A DNA stretch of 64,000 nt from positions 23,630,443 to 23,694,442 of the forward strand of contig CM055113.1 in assembly GCA_029204225.1 (NCBI GenBank), written 5' to 3'. The notes under the pieces are model-generated. The model was given only the letters and a program-made list of their open reading frames with translations. It searched no databases and had not been told where the DNA came from. The position numbers were made by a program, and so were the translations under genes. Positions 10,734-21,859 of this stretch are shown in pieces. How positions within the stretch are numbered: position 1 is the first letter of the stretch; every line of letters begins with the position of its first letter. The stretch is from Diphasiastrum complanatum. Taxonomy: Eukaryota; Streptophyta; Lycopodiopsida; Lycopodiales; Lycopodiaceae.

Positions 10734-11392
10734 AAGGATCCTCCACGAGTTCTTGATGATTACTAAGCTCCTTGTTCATGACAATGTTCTTGAGTGAGAT
10801 TTCTATAAGCATGCTTGAATTCCTTGCATTATGGATTAACTAGTTTCTTGTTTTCTAGTTTCTTGCTTAGTTGTGGAATAGAATTCACTTCTTGTCTATG
10901 GAATAAGGTAGAAATCAGTATTCAAGTAAACTAAATAGGCTGGTTTGTGGTGTAGATCTTTCATACTCTCTTACAGCCCAGTTCTTGATTGTCCTTGAGC
11001 AATCTAAGCATCAAGAAATGAGTGTCTCTTGATTTTTAGACTGTTAAATGCTGCTAGGAATCTAGTTTCTTGTTTCTTGAATCTTGTTTCCTGTTTTAGT
11101 AGTTAATCTTGTCTTTGATTATTTTCTGATTCAGTAGATAGTGGTAGGATTGCTCCATGTTCAAAAACATTGATCCTCTTGAGCTAAAGATGGTTACATG
11201 GCTGGTTTCTGCATGTAGTTGGGCATCGAAACTGTGTCTCCCACTGACAGGCTGGGAAATCCATGTTGAAATTGGAGTAATGCTTCCGCTTATAACTGTT
11301 CTAATAAGAAGAAAAACCATAAAGAACCATAACTAAAGAAGAGGTAAGAAAACACAAAAACCGTGTTCACAGACTCGGAGAATCTGTGAACA

Positions 11393-11411
11393 TTTGGCGC
11401 CATTTCACAGC
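11393..11411 (+). promoter_or_regulatory. Primer binding site of Ty3 element 2
   Basis: TTTGGCGCCATTTCACAG follows the LTR end. TGGCGCC is the conserved start of primer sites in many plant Ty3/gypsy elements; the remaining bases do not let me name the tRNA. Confidence 0.6.
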
Positions 11412-11639
11412 TACACAAACGTTTAACCAAGCCATATCTCTTTCATCTGTGTTGCGAAACAATCACCCTGAGATCTCCTACACATTCATTAGAGATCTCT
11501 CCACTTCGATCCTAACCGATGTGCCGCTCATTTCTCAACTGGGGTCTCATGATCCTTACCAAGCCGAGCTCCACGACTCACATTTGGATCGGACCGCTAC
11601 CTACTACCTCTCGATCAAGCCGCTACTTCAATATCTTGA

Positions 11640-12440
11640 CATATCCTGAGTTTCACCTCAACCGATGTTCATCGTTCAAATCTCGACCGAAGCCATACGT
11701 CCGGATTTCGACTAAAGGAAATCTTCAAATCTTAACAAGACCCTTCCGTCCTGATCTCAACCAAAGCGTTCATTCGCATCTCGACCGAAGTCTTCCGTTA
11801 GATCTCGACCGGACCCTTCAGTCCTGATCTCAACTGGAGCACTTTCTCTCAAATCTCAACCGAAGTGCTTCCTTCCAAATCTCAACCGGAGCACTTTTTT
11901 CCAATCTCAACTGAAGTGTTTCTTTCTAATCTCAGCTGGAGCACTTTTTTCCAATCTCAACCGCAGTGCTTCTTTCCAATCTCAACCAGAGCACTTGCTC
12001 GCATCTCAACCGAAGTGTTCAGTTAGATCTCAACCGACGCATTTCCGTCAGATCACAACCGGTGCACTTCTTTCGAATCTCAACTGAAGTCTTCAGTTAG
12101 ATCTCTACCAGACCCTTCAGTCCTGATCTCAACTAGAGCACTTCTTTCAAATCTCAACTGAAGTGTTTCTTTCAAATCTCAACCGGAGCACTTGCTCGCA
12201 TCTCAACCGAAGTGTTCTGTTAGATCTCAACCGACGCGTTTCTACTAGAGCTCAACCAATGCACTCTCTCGAATCTCAACTGGCGGCCATAGTCAGATTT
12301 CAGCCGACGTCTTCTATTGACATCTTGACCAACGACCTTGAGTCAGATCTCGACCGACGACCTTGCGTCAGATCTCGACCGACGCCCACACGTCAATTCT
12401 CAACAGACGGATACTCTCAGATCTCAACCGATCCTTAGAC
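11640..12440 (+). repeat. ~26-bp tandem array in the element 2 leader
   Basis: About 30 degenerate head-to-tail units of the type TCTCAACCGAAGTGCTTC alternating with TCTCAACCGGAGCACTT. Unit length is mostly 25-27 bp. Because 26 is not a multiple of three, the open frames across it are accidental. The same unit forms a shorter array after integrase at 18,845-19,012. Confidence 0.85.
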
Positions 12441-12719
12441 CGTCCAGTCCACATTCAACCGCATTACAATCATTGCGACTACTCGTAATGACCGCATTGA
12501 TCCGTAGTGACCATTCTACACCGCGAGAACCACATCCAACCGTAGAGAATACATTCACCAATTTACACAATCCTATGATCCTCTACAAGTTGTTATGGAT
12601 CACCCTTACGATCTGAATTCTATGGAGGACTATCCACTAGAGATGGTCTCCACAAAATTTCTTGGATGAAATCCTAAGTCCAAGAGCCATCCGCCAACCC
12701 ATTCAACAGATGGGAACCC

Positions 12720-13350
12720 ATGCGTTCTGAAGCTCCATATGAACGACCACATTTTCATGCTGCCGAATCTTCACATGCACGAGCTCACTTAAATGGAGCT
12801 TTCGCTAATAATGTTCCACGTACTGAAAAAAGGACCCCAAAGCTAGACTTACCTAAGTATGATGATAACACTGATCCTCAAATATTTCTTCAAGTCTTTG
12901 AGAATGCATGTGATGTCTATGGCGAGACATCACCCGACGCCATGATTCAACTCTTCTCGATGACCATGATTGATCGAGCACGAGAATGGTTTTTTAACCT
13001 CGATCGTGAAGATAAACGTGACTGGTCACTCTTGAAGGAGCCTTTATTAAACGCTTCAAGCCATTTCGCTTGATAGAAAGCTCTTTTGTCAAGCTAAGTT
13101 ATATCAAAATGACAAAAGACGAAAAAGTATGTGACTACATTGAACGATTTAAAAGATTAAAAAGTCAGGTACAAGAGCAACCCACCGAGTCCATGCTTAT
13201 CATTTGGTTCCTTGTTGGACTCCCACGATCGATACAACGTGAACTTCGTTCCAATGATGAATATACCTCATTGAAACAAGCCATGTCTGATGCCATTCAG
13301 AAAGAAGATGAGGGCTTCGATGTTGATGAACCACAAGAATAGAGAGCACA
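12720..13350 (+). pseudogene. Gag capsid region (Ty3 element 2)
   Basis: Capsid-type gag. Two open frames join at about 13,070: the first holds LDLPKYDDNTDPQIFLQVFE, ENACDVYGETSPDAM and DRAREWFFNLDREDKRDW; the second holds KDEKVCDYIERFKRLK, FLVGLPRSIQREL and MSDAIQKEDEGFD. A stop at 13,073 and a second near 13,340 break the frame. It is homologous to the minus-strand gag at 622-1,312. Confidence 0.85.
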
Positions 13351-13389
13351 TCGTGTTGTCCAAGAAGCTCGACCAACGACGATACACGA

Positions 13390-14000
13390 GAACAGTTGTG
13401 GAAGACACAAATGGAATCGCTTAACCAGCAACACCAACAACAGATGGAGAGACTCACAAAAGAGCTTCAGAACACTCTTAAGTCTATCCAGAGTTCGATG
13501 CCGGATCAGTACGATCACTCATATCACAATGATACGACAATTCCATCATCCAGTCATCACCAATATCAAACCGATAACTCATGCTCGTTCAAATAAATTG
13601 AGTATTCCACACCACCAGAAAACCCAGCACAGCTAGCCATCCAACATGGTTACGCTATCACCACAGGACCAATGAGCAACCGTTGTTTTATTTGTGGCAA
13701 AACAGGACATTTCATGGCTGACTGTAAAGTTAAAAACCAATACCATGCGGAATGTCCCAACTGTGTACATACACACAGTTTCAAGGATTGTCCTAAACAA
13801 CCTAACAGAATTCTACCAGCACATCATATCTCATCCAAACCTGTTCGAGTTCTCACTCGAGCACAACGCCAACAACAAGCACAGCAGCAAAACTATAGAA
13901 AATCAGCTGACCCACATGGAAGCCATTTGACGGCCTCCACATTACCAAAAGACTACCCAGACCCAACAGTGGAACAAAGGCAATACAATGATTTTTGAGA
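13390..14000 (+). pseudogene. Gag nucleocapsid with CCHC knuckle (Ty3 element 2)
   Basis: A glutamine-rich coiled stretch (MESLNQQHQQQMERLTKEL) runs to a stop at 13,594. After it, the frame from 13,672 holds a classical C-x2-C-x4-H-x4-C knuckle, CFICGKTGHFMADC, and a second cysteine/histidine cluster, CPNCVHTHSFKDCP. These would bind element RNA. The order copies that of element 1. Confidence 0.85.
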
Positions 14001-14007
14001 TGAGTTT

Positions 14008-14760
14008 TTGCGAGAGGAAGAATATACGGAAGGTCCGTTATTAGCTCATATCCCTGAAAAAGAGCAATCCCTACAGGGACTTGAAGTATTTTCTGACCTC
14101 CTACAAGCTCAACTCACCATGTCGTTCCATAGTGTAATCAAATCCTTCATCGGACTTCAACGCTATATCCATCGCAGTTTTCAACTGCCTCCTATTCCTG
14201 ATGAACAGCGAAAACCAGAAGAGATTTCTGAAATTCCTCAGATTCCTATGAATTTGATGAATATAGGTGTTGCTAAGGGGAATAACATCACACTACCTTT
14301 GTCCTAGAAAGACTATCCCGCAGTATCTGCTATCCTAGATAGCGGATCAAGCGTTAATATAATGGCTTTGTCATTGGCAAAGTCATGGGGCTTCCATACC
14401 CTCGATCAACCACGATATAAACTTCGCGTGGCTGATCAATGAGTTACCGACCCTGCTAGTCATTTATCAAATATAAAAGTTTGAATAGCAGGTGTCAAGT
14501 TTGTTATCGATTGTGTCATCTTAGACCTACCAGAAGATGTTAATACATATAAACTCCTTGGTACACCCTGGCTCCAGATGGCAGGTGTTGTCCAAGATTG
14601 GAAGCATAGTAAAATTACCTTTGGCAACCACGATAAACGAGTCACAGTTGACTCAGCAGGCCATGTCAAGCCAGCCAATGTATACGATGATTGGCCATCT
14701 ACAACATATGACAAATCAGATACTGTCCCGATCCAACAAAAAGGCCACTATACATGAACC
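14008..14760 (+). pseudogene. Aspartic protease region (Ty3 element 2)
   Basis: A 99-codon frame (14,008-14,307) precedes the protease core AILDSGSSVNIMALSLAKSW at about 14,332. Next come YKLRVADQ, a TGA, VTDPASHLSNIKV, a second TGA, and VILDLPEDVNTYKLLGTPW with VVQDWKHSKITFGNHDKR. The D-S-G-S active site is intact, unlike element 1. Both internal stops are TGA. Confidence 0.75.
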
Positions 14761-14847
14761 ATGGACATAATTAATTGGGGTCATGCACTAGCCATCGTAA
14801 ACTGTGCGGATTCCAATTGATGTCGTATTGAAACAGCTGCAGAAGAT

Positions 14848-15863
14848 GTGGATATTCTCCCATCTTCTACAGACATTGACACACCCATAATCCCGCTTAT
14901 GATGATAGGACCCATTCCTATAGCTTGGTGCCTAGAACCTAGTGTCTCTACTGCCCATGTTTCGAAAGAAGGTATTCTTTCTATGGATGATGTGGAAATG
15001 ACGGATGAACATATACTCCTCTATCTAGATGCTCAACGTTATCCGTCAAAAGTCATTCCTAATAAAATCAAGACACCAGGCCCGTTGGCTCATGTCCAAC
15101 TTACATCCAAAGTTCCCAACACACAAGCATATAGACCCAAATCCAAAGCATATACATGGGACGTGTATCCAAACGAAGTCTGGCATACCATTGATGACGA
15201 CATGATAAGTGAGGCAACAACACCGCCCACTCAAAATCCACAAAAACCTTGGTTACAAAAAAATATAATTATTGATACAAAATTAACTGAGCATCAAAAA
15301 CAGATGCGTGCAAAGCTTAAACAACCGATAAAACCCTTGTCTAAGGAAACTGACAAAACCCAATCCAACCAAGCTTCCACGTCCAGTAATGAATCAGCTC
15401 AAATGATTTCTAAAGTCCCAAAACATTATGTGGACCTAACTTTTGATCTTCCACAGAAGTTCAAAGACTTCACACTGGATGACGTTGTTATCCAGTTACC
15501 ACAGCCACATTGGGAACCTACACCAAGTTCCAACTTCTTTGAAGGACCTGCTAAGACAATTCCACTAAACCTTAAAGATCTTGACGAGGAGATAGATCGA
15601 ATAGTTTATGTTGGTGCACATTTGTCATCAACCCAACTTTCTGATCTCGAGACCTTACTCCGCAAATACAGGAATGTATTTGCATGGAATTATACAAAAA
15701 TGAAAGGAATTCCCCCTGAAATAGTCATCCATAGGATTCCCTTAGAAGACAATGCTAAGCCTGTTAGGACTAAACCTTACCGCAATAACCCCATCTATCG
15801 TGAGAGGATCGATGAGGATATTAAGAAATTGCTGGATGTTGGCTTCACTTATGAGGTCTAACA
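14848..15863 (+). pseudogene. Pol linker and RT N-terminus (Ty3 element 2)
   Basis: A 337-codon open frame. Its last third is RT: KDFTLDDVVIQLPQPHWE, LETLLRKYRNVFAWNYTKMK, EIVIHRIPLEDNAKPV and DEDIKKLLDVGFTYEV. It stops at TAA where CAA is expected from the usual Q-H-T-D-W sequence, and the reading is then cut by a short insertion. Confidence 0.8.
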
Positions 15864-15879
15864 TACTGATTGGGTATCG

Positions 15880-15990
15880 CTACTAAAATTTTGTTAGTAG
15901 ATTCTTGTTAATAATTGCAAATTAGCTTATATGAGGAGAGGATCAGAAAACAAAAAAGTGCGCTCAAAAGCGATATCTAGCAATATCGGT
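15880..15990. repeat. ~110-bp insertion inside the RT gene
   Basis: RT sequence runs up to HTDWVS, then about 110 bp of unrelated AT-rich DNA follow before it resumes at IVVVPKKNGK; element 1 has no gap at this place. The insert starts with a hairpin, CTACTAA/TTAGTAG (15,880-15,900), and ends with another, CGATAT/ATATCG (15,971-15,988). An ATCG direct repeat may flank it. It could be a tiny nonautonomous element or filler DNA. Confidence 0.55.
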
Positions 15991-16000
15991 TTCAAGCATT

Positions 16001-17317
16001 GTGGTTGTACCCAAGAAAAACGGCAAGCTTCGTATCTGTGTCGACCTCAAGAACCTTAATACGATTACAAAGAAAGACCATTTTCCCTTGTCTTTAAGGA
16101 TCCAAATACTAGAGAAAATGGCAGGAGCTGAAGCTTTTAGCTTCTTGGATGGATTCAGCAATTATTTCCTTGTTCAAATAGCCCCTGAAGATAAACATAA
16201 AACAACCTTTGCCATAGAGAACAAGATTTACGCTTATAACGTTATGCCTTTTGGCTTATGTAACACCCCCTCAACGTTCCAACGGGTCATGCAACTGGCC
16301 TTTCAAGATCTGTTACATCGGATCGTGGAGATTTATCTCGACGATCTAGGTGTACATTCTTCCACAGCTACGCATCTTGACGCCCTGGAGAAAATCTTCA
16401 TCCGTTGTCATAGATTTGGCATCTCACTAAACCCTGATAAATGCCAAATATGGGTCACCCATGGGGTCGTACTCAGGCATATAATTTCAAAGGACGATAT
16501 TTCTACCGACCCGTCCAAAATCAAGGTTATCGTGGACACGCCCTTACTTGCAACAGTAAAGGAAGTATATGTCTTCCGCGGTCATACCAACTATTATCGC
16601 ATCTTTATAATCGACTATGCCGGCAAGGCACGCCTCATTTATTTAGTTGTGGTAGATCCTCGCTGGACCGAAGAACGAATTAAAGCCTTTGAGGAGTTGA
16701 AAATAGCCCTCACAACGGCTCCCATACTCCGCTCACCAGATTACAAGAAAGAATTCCATGTGCATACAGACGCAAGTAAGTATGCCATTGGAGGTCTTCT
16801 TGCACAACAGGACGAGTATGGCAAAGACTTTCCCATACATTTCTTAAGCAAGCAACTAGTGCCTGCTGAAGTAGACTATACAACTACCGAGAGAGAAGCA
16901 TTGGCGATGGTCTATGCGGTACAACAACTACGACATTATCTATTAGGCCAGACCTTTGCTTTCTACATAGACCATCAAGCCCTTCTATATATCGTTAATA
17001 AGTCCTATAAGACGGGATGCATAGCTCGATGGCTGCTGATTTTGGAGGAATTTAATTTCCGTGTAGTCGTTCGGAAAGGGACCCAACATTTCATGGCGGA
17101 CCACCTTTTCAGACTACCAAGTGCTGAAAAAGCAACTGCACCAGTCAACAATGATCTCCCCGACGCATGCCTTTTTCAGATCGATGCTACACCCTTTCAC
17201 TCAGTTTCTCACAACAAGCAACTAAAAGAAGGCCTAAGTACAACGAAATTTTTTTTTTTTAATGAAAGCAGCACCCTTTTAGTTAATAGCGGGACAACTC
17301 TACAAAAGGGGCATTGA
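16001..17317 (+). pseudogene. Reverse transcriptase and RNase H (Ty3 element 2)
   Basis: The longest intact frame of the window (438 codons). RT core: VVPKKNGKLRICVDLKNLN, SFLDGFSNYFLVQIAPEDKH, VMPFGLCNTPSTFQRVMQ and the catalytic IYLDDLGVHS with both aspartates (YLDD at 16,333-16,344). RNase H: FHVHTDASKYAIGGLLAQ, YTTTEREALAMVYAVQ, FYIDHQALLYIVNK and RKGTQHFMADHLFRLP. The upstream part of RT is split off by the 110-bp insertion. The frame drifts into a T-run near 17,250 before integrase. Confidence 0.9.
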
Positions 17318-18446
17318 TGGCATTATTCGACGATGTGCTTATGAACCTGAGATACGACCGATAATATCTCAGGCTCGTGAGGGCATTTGGGGTGGCCACT
17401 TTTCTGCTAAAGCCATAGTGAAGATTATCCTTTGAGTAGGATTGTGGTGGCCTTCTTTGTTTAAGGACACATTTTTTGTCATTAAAACGTGTGATGTCTG
17501 TCAACAAGCAAAGAAAAATACCAAAGCAGACTTCATGCCACTGACTTCCATTATAGAAGGCGAAGCCTTCCATAAGTGGGGGATTGACTTTGTTGGACCA
17601 ATCAGTCCAGTAGCAAAACACACCCAAGCTCGCTACATCCTCATAGCCACAGATTATGCCACTAAGTGGGCTGAGGCTCGAGCAACGAAGGATGCCAACG
17701 CAAAAACAGTCGCACATTTCTTGTACGAAAACATTATTACACGTTTTGGTTGTCCCATAGAACTAGTTAGTGATTGAGGCATGTATTTTTTAAATGTTGT
17801 CGTTGATAACCTCCTACGCCATTACATGGTCGTTCACAGAAAAAGCACCCCGTACTATCCTAGGTGTAATGGCCAGGCTGAATCAACTAACAAGACAATC
17901 TATAAAATTTTAATCAAGATAGTTGAAACCAGTCGTTTTGATTGGGAAACAAAACTTTTCTCAGCTATCTGGGCTTACCACTGGGTGGATTACACCTTTC
18001 CACTTAGTATTTGGTCAAGAGGCGGTAATGCCCGTAGAATTCTAAGTACCTTCACTAAGAGTTATGGAAGTTTTTTCAACAGATCTCGTGAAAAGGCTTG
18101 AATAGAACAAGTCAAAACCAGGCTATTTATGTTAGCCCAGTTATGCAAGACAAGACTAATATCTTATCACGCACAACTAGTTAACAATCGACGCCAAAAG
18201 GCCTGGCATGACCATCACCTGCGCAATAAAGGTCTACACTTAGGTGACCAGGTGCTTCTTTCTACATCAAAGAAGCACCCCGGCAAATTGAAGTTCAGAA
18301 GTGAGGGGCCATACGTTATTAATAAAAAAAAATTAAATGGTGCAGTCCAATTACAAACACTTGACGGGATACTCCTGGACACTGTCGTAAATGGTGGTCG
18401 TCTACGGCGGTATTACGAAGAGTTGTTCTTTGTTGACCCACTTTAA
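17318..18446 (+). pseudogene. Integrase (Ty3 element 2)
   Basis: N-terminal zinc domain GIWGGHFSAKAIVK and KTCDVCQQAKKNTK; core KWGIDFVGPISP (first D), CPIELVSD followed by a stop and GMYFL (second D), and CNGQAESTNKTIYK (E). The C-terminus holds KAWHDHHLRNKGLHLGDQV, KLKFRSEGPYVI and GGRLRRYYEELF. Stops fall near 17,434 and 17,775, both TGA where arginine is expected, with further breaks near 18,045 and 18,101. No chromodomain follows. Confidence 0.85.
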
Positions 18447-18844
18447 CATCTTTTCCCTAGTACATATTCTACATTTCTCTTTATTTTATTATTTTATTTT
18501 TATTTTTATTTTATTGCTTGTAATTCTTATTTTGCATGCCTATTTTTCACTTAGTTATTTGTTTATACTTCATACTATAACTTCTGTACTTTCTATGCAT
18601 TCTCTTTTTCCTGTACATACTCATGGGTCATGGATGTTCTAGATTAACAAAGGATACACTACACAATAGGAAATGATATTCACACTTTAGCCACCTCATC
18701 TCTGTCTGACTAGTATCTCAAGCATACAAACATCCCTGGGGATACACTCTTTTCATAAAAACTTCTACTCTGGGCCACAATCATATTTTTCCCTTGAAGT
18801 TCTTCACTTGCATAAAACAGATCCATTCTTTCATATTAAGGTTT
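18447..18844 (+). other. T-rich spacer after pol, no gene
   Basis: AT-rich, with TTTTATTTTTATT runs near 18,480-18,520. Nothing coding is visible; it joins pol to the second 26-bp array. Confidence 0.5.
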
Positions 18845-19012
18845 TGTCAAATCTCAACCGAAGTGCTTCTGTCAAATCTCAACCTAAGCACTTTCCTCAA
18901 GTCTTGATCGGAGCGTTCCTGTCAGATCTCGACCAAAGCGTTCAGCTAAATCTTGACCGGAGCGGTTCTATCAAGTCTCAACCGGAGCTTTCCTATCAGA
19001 TCTTGACCGAGA
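18845..19012 (+). repeat. Second copy of the ~26-bp array, 3' of pol
   Basis: About seven units of the same TCTCAACCGAAGTGCTTC / CTTGACCGGAGCG type as the array at 11,640-12,440, now between integrase and the 3' frame of the same element. Confidence 0.8.
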
Positions 19013-19453
19013 CGGAATAAAGTCCTGAAGGATGGCAGGCGACTTCAAGAGTATTTGAAGGCACCGGCATGGAAGCAAGTGGATCCTTTATACATGCCAC
19101 TCAAACGCAGAAACCCATGGCCGATGGCAAAGCTGAGAGTAGAGTTGGTAAACTGGCCAGTCATCTTGAGAATTTCAGAGAAAACCACCCCGGATGATCT
19201 GAGGATGCAGTTACTCGACTTTGGACATAAATACAAATCAAGTGTCGATTTTTGCGTGCAGAAAAGTGCCGAATATTGCAGATCCATGGCCTTTTTGATG
19301 CAGCAAGATTGTTTTTGGGATCGAGGCTTGGATCCCATCAAAATTAACCCAAATGTAGCCCTCCAGTTGGAAGAAGACCATGAAATGATGGCCAGGCTAT
19401 ACTATAGAGCGGCCTTCATGTCGTCACGCTATGTGACCATGGTGGAAGACTAG
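19013..19453 (+). pseudogene. Extra 3' reading frame of Ty3 element 2
   Basis: Downstream of pol and upstream of the polypurine tract, in the position of env-like or additional frames in some plant Ty3 elements. It reads KVLKDGRRLQEYLKAPAWKQ, MPLKRRNPWPMAKLRVELV, DFCVQKSAEYCRSMAFLM and EDHEMMARLYYRAAFM to a TAG at 19,451, after which the same frame stays open for about 30 codons. I see no signal peptide, membrane segment or known domain, so function is unknown. Confidence 0.5.
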
Positions 19454-19770
19454 CAAGAAATGGGCTTCGTGGAGAAGATAAGAGAATATCGGGGCCCCTC
19501 AATTTTGGAAGTAAGCTCTGCTTCCAGGCTTTTGAAGCCCTAGGACGAAAGATGGGCGAACGAAAGCAGACGACACGACAACGAGGCGAGCAAGACTCGC
19601 AAGAAGTTCTCAAGAGAGCTGGTATGTAGCGGCCAATTGAGAGACTTTCAATTTGAAGAATAAGTTTTGCGGACAATAAGCACCTAGTTTTACGGAAGCG
19701 AATGAAGATCCACACTTCTCCAAGTGCCAAGTGGAAGACATCACCGGTGTTGCAGTGGGTCCTGCACCAG

Positions 19771-19787
19771 ATTAGGGGTGGATAATA
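19771..19787 (+). promoter_or_regulatory. Polypurine tract of Ty3 element 2
   Basis: ATTAGGGGTGGATAA lies immediately before the 3' LTR. The minus-strand relative has ATTAGGGGTGGGATGA at the same place (25,921-25,936), which supports the role in plus-strand priming. Confidence 0.75.
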
Positions 19788-20349
19788 TTAGCAGATTCCA
19801 GAGAATCCCCAGATGCCGAGCCAAGCTAAATACACAAGTTATCTCTCACCCATGACCGAGGAGATCTCAGAAGGAGGAGAGCAGAAGAAGCTGAGAGCCG
19901 AGCATGAGAGCCAAGTACTAGCTCGGAAGACAATGAGTTATCTATGTGAGCCTACATGGTGTATCCCAAAGAAAGAATGACCATGTAGGAGCTAGTCATA
20001 TTTCCTAGGCTTTGTAAATAAATGTAGACCCCCCTTAAATTAGTTAGAGTGAGTCACCTTTTGATGGCGACCTTTAGTGAAAGGGCAAATTCACATATAA
20101 TTTCTAATTTGATGGAATTGCCACTTGGGCTCCACATGGGCAGTCTTCTTACTTATTTAAGGGCCCCCCTCTCTTGTGAGGGAGCTTTGAATGTATTGTC
20201 AAGTTCTCTTGAGCAAATAAAGATGATCCTCCACGAGTTCTTGATGATTGCTAAGCTCCTTATTCATGGCAATGTTCTTGAGTGAAATTTCTATGAGCAT
20301 GCTTGAATTTCTTGCATTGTGAATTAACTAGTTTCTTGTTTTCTAGTTT
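19788..20349 (+). repeat. Truncated 3' LTR of Ty3 element 2
   Basis: Begins TATTAGCAGATTCC, a mutated TG start, and follows the 5' LTR to CTTGTTTTCTAGTTT, where it stops and a copia LTR fragment begins. About half of the LTR is missing. Confidence 0.85.
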
Positions 20350-20463
20350 AGCTCAAGTTTTATCTAGGCCAAATTTGGCATTTACATAATGAAACAACAT
20401 ACTTGCATAGTAAAAAATTTGTAGCAGGCCTAAAGTCAAGATAGATGATTTTTATTTTCAACA
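20350..20463 (-). repeat. Truncated copia 3' LTR with polypurine tract
   Basis: On the minus strand the RNase H gene is followed by the purine tract TTTTTTAGGAGGAG (20,464-20,478) and a TG start, TGTTGAAAATAAAAATCATC. Only about 114 bp remain before the join with the Ty3 LTR. Confidence 0.65.
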
Positions 20464-20481
20464 CTCCTCCTAAAAAACAAT

Positions 20482-21087
20482 CTATATTGACTTGAACATG
20501 GATCTTGGTATTATTCCAAGATTGGCTCTATGCTTGATGAAGGAATTTTTGCTCAAAGGTTTGGTGAGCAAATCTGCAATACAAGATGATGTGTCGATGT
20601 GCTCTAAGTAGATTTTCCCTCCAATGAGCTTCTCTCTCATGAAGTGATGTGCAACCTCGATGTGTTTGCTCCTTGCATGGAATATTGGATTGTTGGCAAG
20701 GGCTTGTGCTGAAATATTGTCACACATGATCATAGGTAGATCATCTTCCATGATTATCTTTAGCTCCACTAGCAACCTCTTGATCCAAAGCACTTCCTTT
20801 GTTGTAGTAGTGAGTGCCTTATACTCAGCTTCACAAGATGAGAGTGATACAGTATCTTGCTTTTTGAAAAGCCAAAATATCAAGTTTCCTCCAAGATATA
20901 TGACATAAGCACTTGTAGATTTTTGATCTGCTTTATCACTTGCAAAATCCGAGTCAGAATAGCCAACTATAGAAAGATCTTCACTTTTATATAACAAACC
21001 ATAATTAAAAGTTGAGGATATGTATCTAAGTATTCTTTTGGCCACTTTCCAATGATGAATAGTAGGATTTTGCATAGCTTGGCTCAA
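20482..21087 (-). pseudogene. Copia RNase H, C-terminal part of pol
   Basis: A 201-codon frame ending a Ty1/copia polyprotein: HHWKVAKRILRYISSTFNYG, IVGYSDSDFASDKADQKSTS, VSLSSCEAEYKALTTTTKEV, MIMCDNISAQALANNPIFHA and HIEVAHHFMREKL. D, E and D residues of RNase H are in place. The upstream RT and integrase are missing: the next coding sequence, 100 bp away, is the pre-integrase domain. Confidence 0.9.
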
Positions 21088-21184
21088 CTTATGAACACTA
21101 AAACTTATGTCAGGCTAGTTATTATGAGCCAAATTAAGGAGCCTAAGACTCCTAAAAAGAGTGATGTCCACAAAGGATCTTTCA

Positions 21185-21760
21185 TCACCTACTTTCTATG
21201 TGATTTTGCAATAGCACAAGCCTCACAAGGCTTGAAATCTTTGGAAAATGATCTTGGAAGGCCAATAGACTTATGTTTCTTGTCATAGAGGACATAGATT
21301 TAAAGTTAGGATGCCCCAACCTTCTATGCCATAACTCCTCCTTAGATAAAAGAGCAACTTCACAAAAGTTTGCATTCTCATAAGAATTCAACTTGAAAAT
21401 TTCACCATATCTAAATCCATTAGCTAGGATCTCATCATTTTTCTTGATAAAGCAAGTATTGGAATTGAACTTTATGTCACAACCACTATCAATCAACTTT
21501 CCAACACGAATCAAGTTCTTTATAAGCTTAGGAACAAAAAGAACATTGGAAAGTTTAAGAACTTTAGAAGAAGCAAGTTTCAATGGAATGTTGCCAATTC
21601 CTTCAATAGCTCATTCATGATCATTTGCAGTATAAATAGATCTTTTGAGTCCTTTGTAAGGTACAATTGAGTCAAAAGACTCATTTGAATAGCACATATG
21701 TGAAGAAGCTCCACTATCTATGTACCAAGCTCCATCTTTCTTGAAAGGTGATGAAGAAAA
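21185..21760 (-). pseudogene. Copia protease and pre-integrase domain
   Basis: The protease motif WYIDSGASSHMCYSNES lies near 21,685-21,735, followed after a stop (near 21,612) by LKLSNVLFVPKLIKNLI and the pre-integrase box ELWHRRLGHPNFKSM. The pol reading ends a few residues later (LVRLVLLQNH), at the edge of an internal deletion that removed the integrase core and RT. Confidence 0.85.
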
Positions 21761-21859
21761 ACTTGACACCATGAGTGATCCTTCTCCATCACTTGCAACA
21801 AAATCTTCTTCAATCTCTTTGGAGAGATTTTCTTGCTTGAGTTGATTTTTCTTTTTGAA

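Larger units (their letters stand above)
10298..11392 (+). repeat. 5' LTR of Ty3 element 2
   Basis: It begins TGTTAGCAGATTCC and ends CTGTGAACA, so the termini are the short inverted repeat TGTT/AACA. The first ~560 bp recur at 19,788-20,349, and a diverged copy lies on the minus strand ending at 25,920. The primer site starts at the next base. Confidence 0.85.
10298..20349 (+). mobile_element. Ty3/gypsy element 2, LTR to truncated LTR
   Basis: A nearly complete Ty3/gypsy element of about 10 kb: 5' LTR, primer site, a long leader filled with a ~26-bp tandem repeat, gag, protease, RT/RNase H, integrase, a second array of the same repeat, an extra 3' frame, a polypurine tract and a 3' LTR cut off after about 560 bp. 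Over the first ~290 aligned bases I count by eye roughly 14 substitutions between the LTRs, so the insertion is not recent. Stops in every gene show that it is dead. Its truncated 3' LTR abuts a copia LTR fragment at 20,350. Confidence 0.85.

Noticed and set aside
11386-12616. Open frames of 90-100 codons rich in SNLNRS and SDLDRR
   Set aside because: They run through the ~26-bp tandem array, whose unit is not a multiple of three; no conserved protein is implied.
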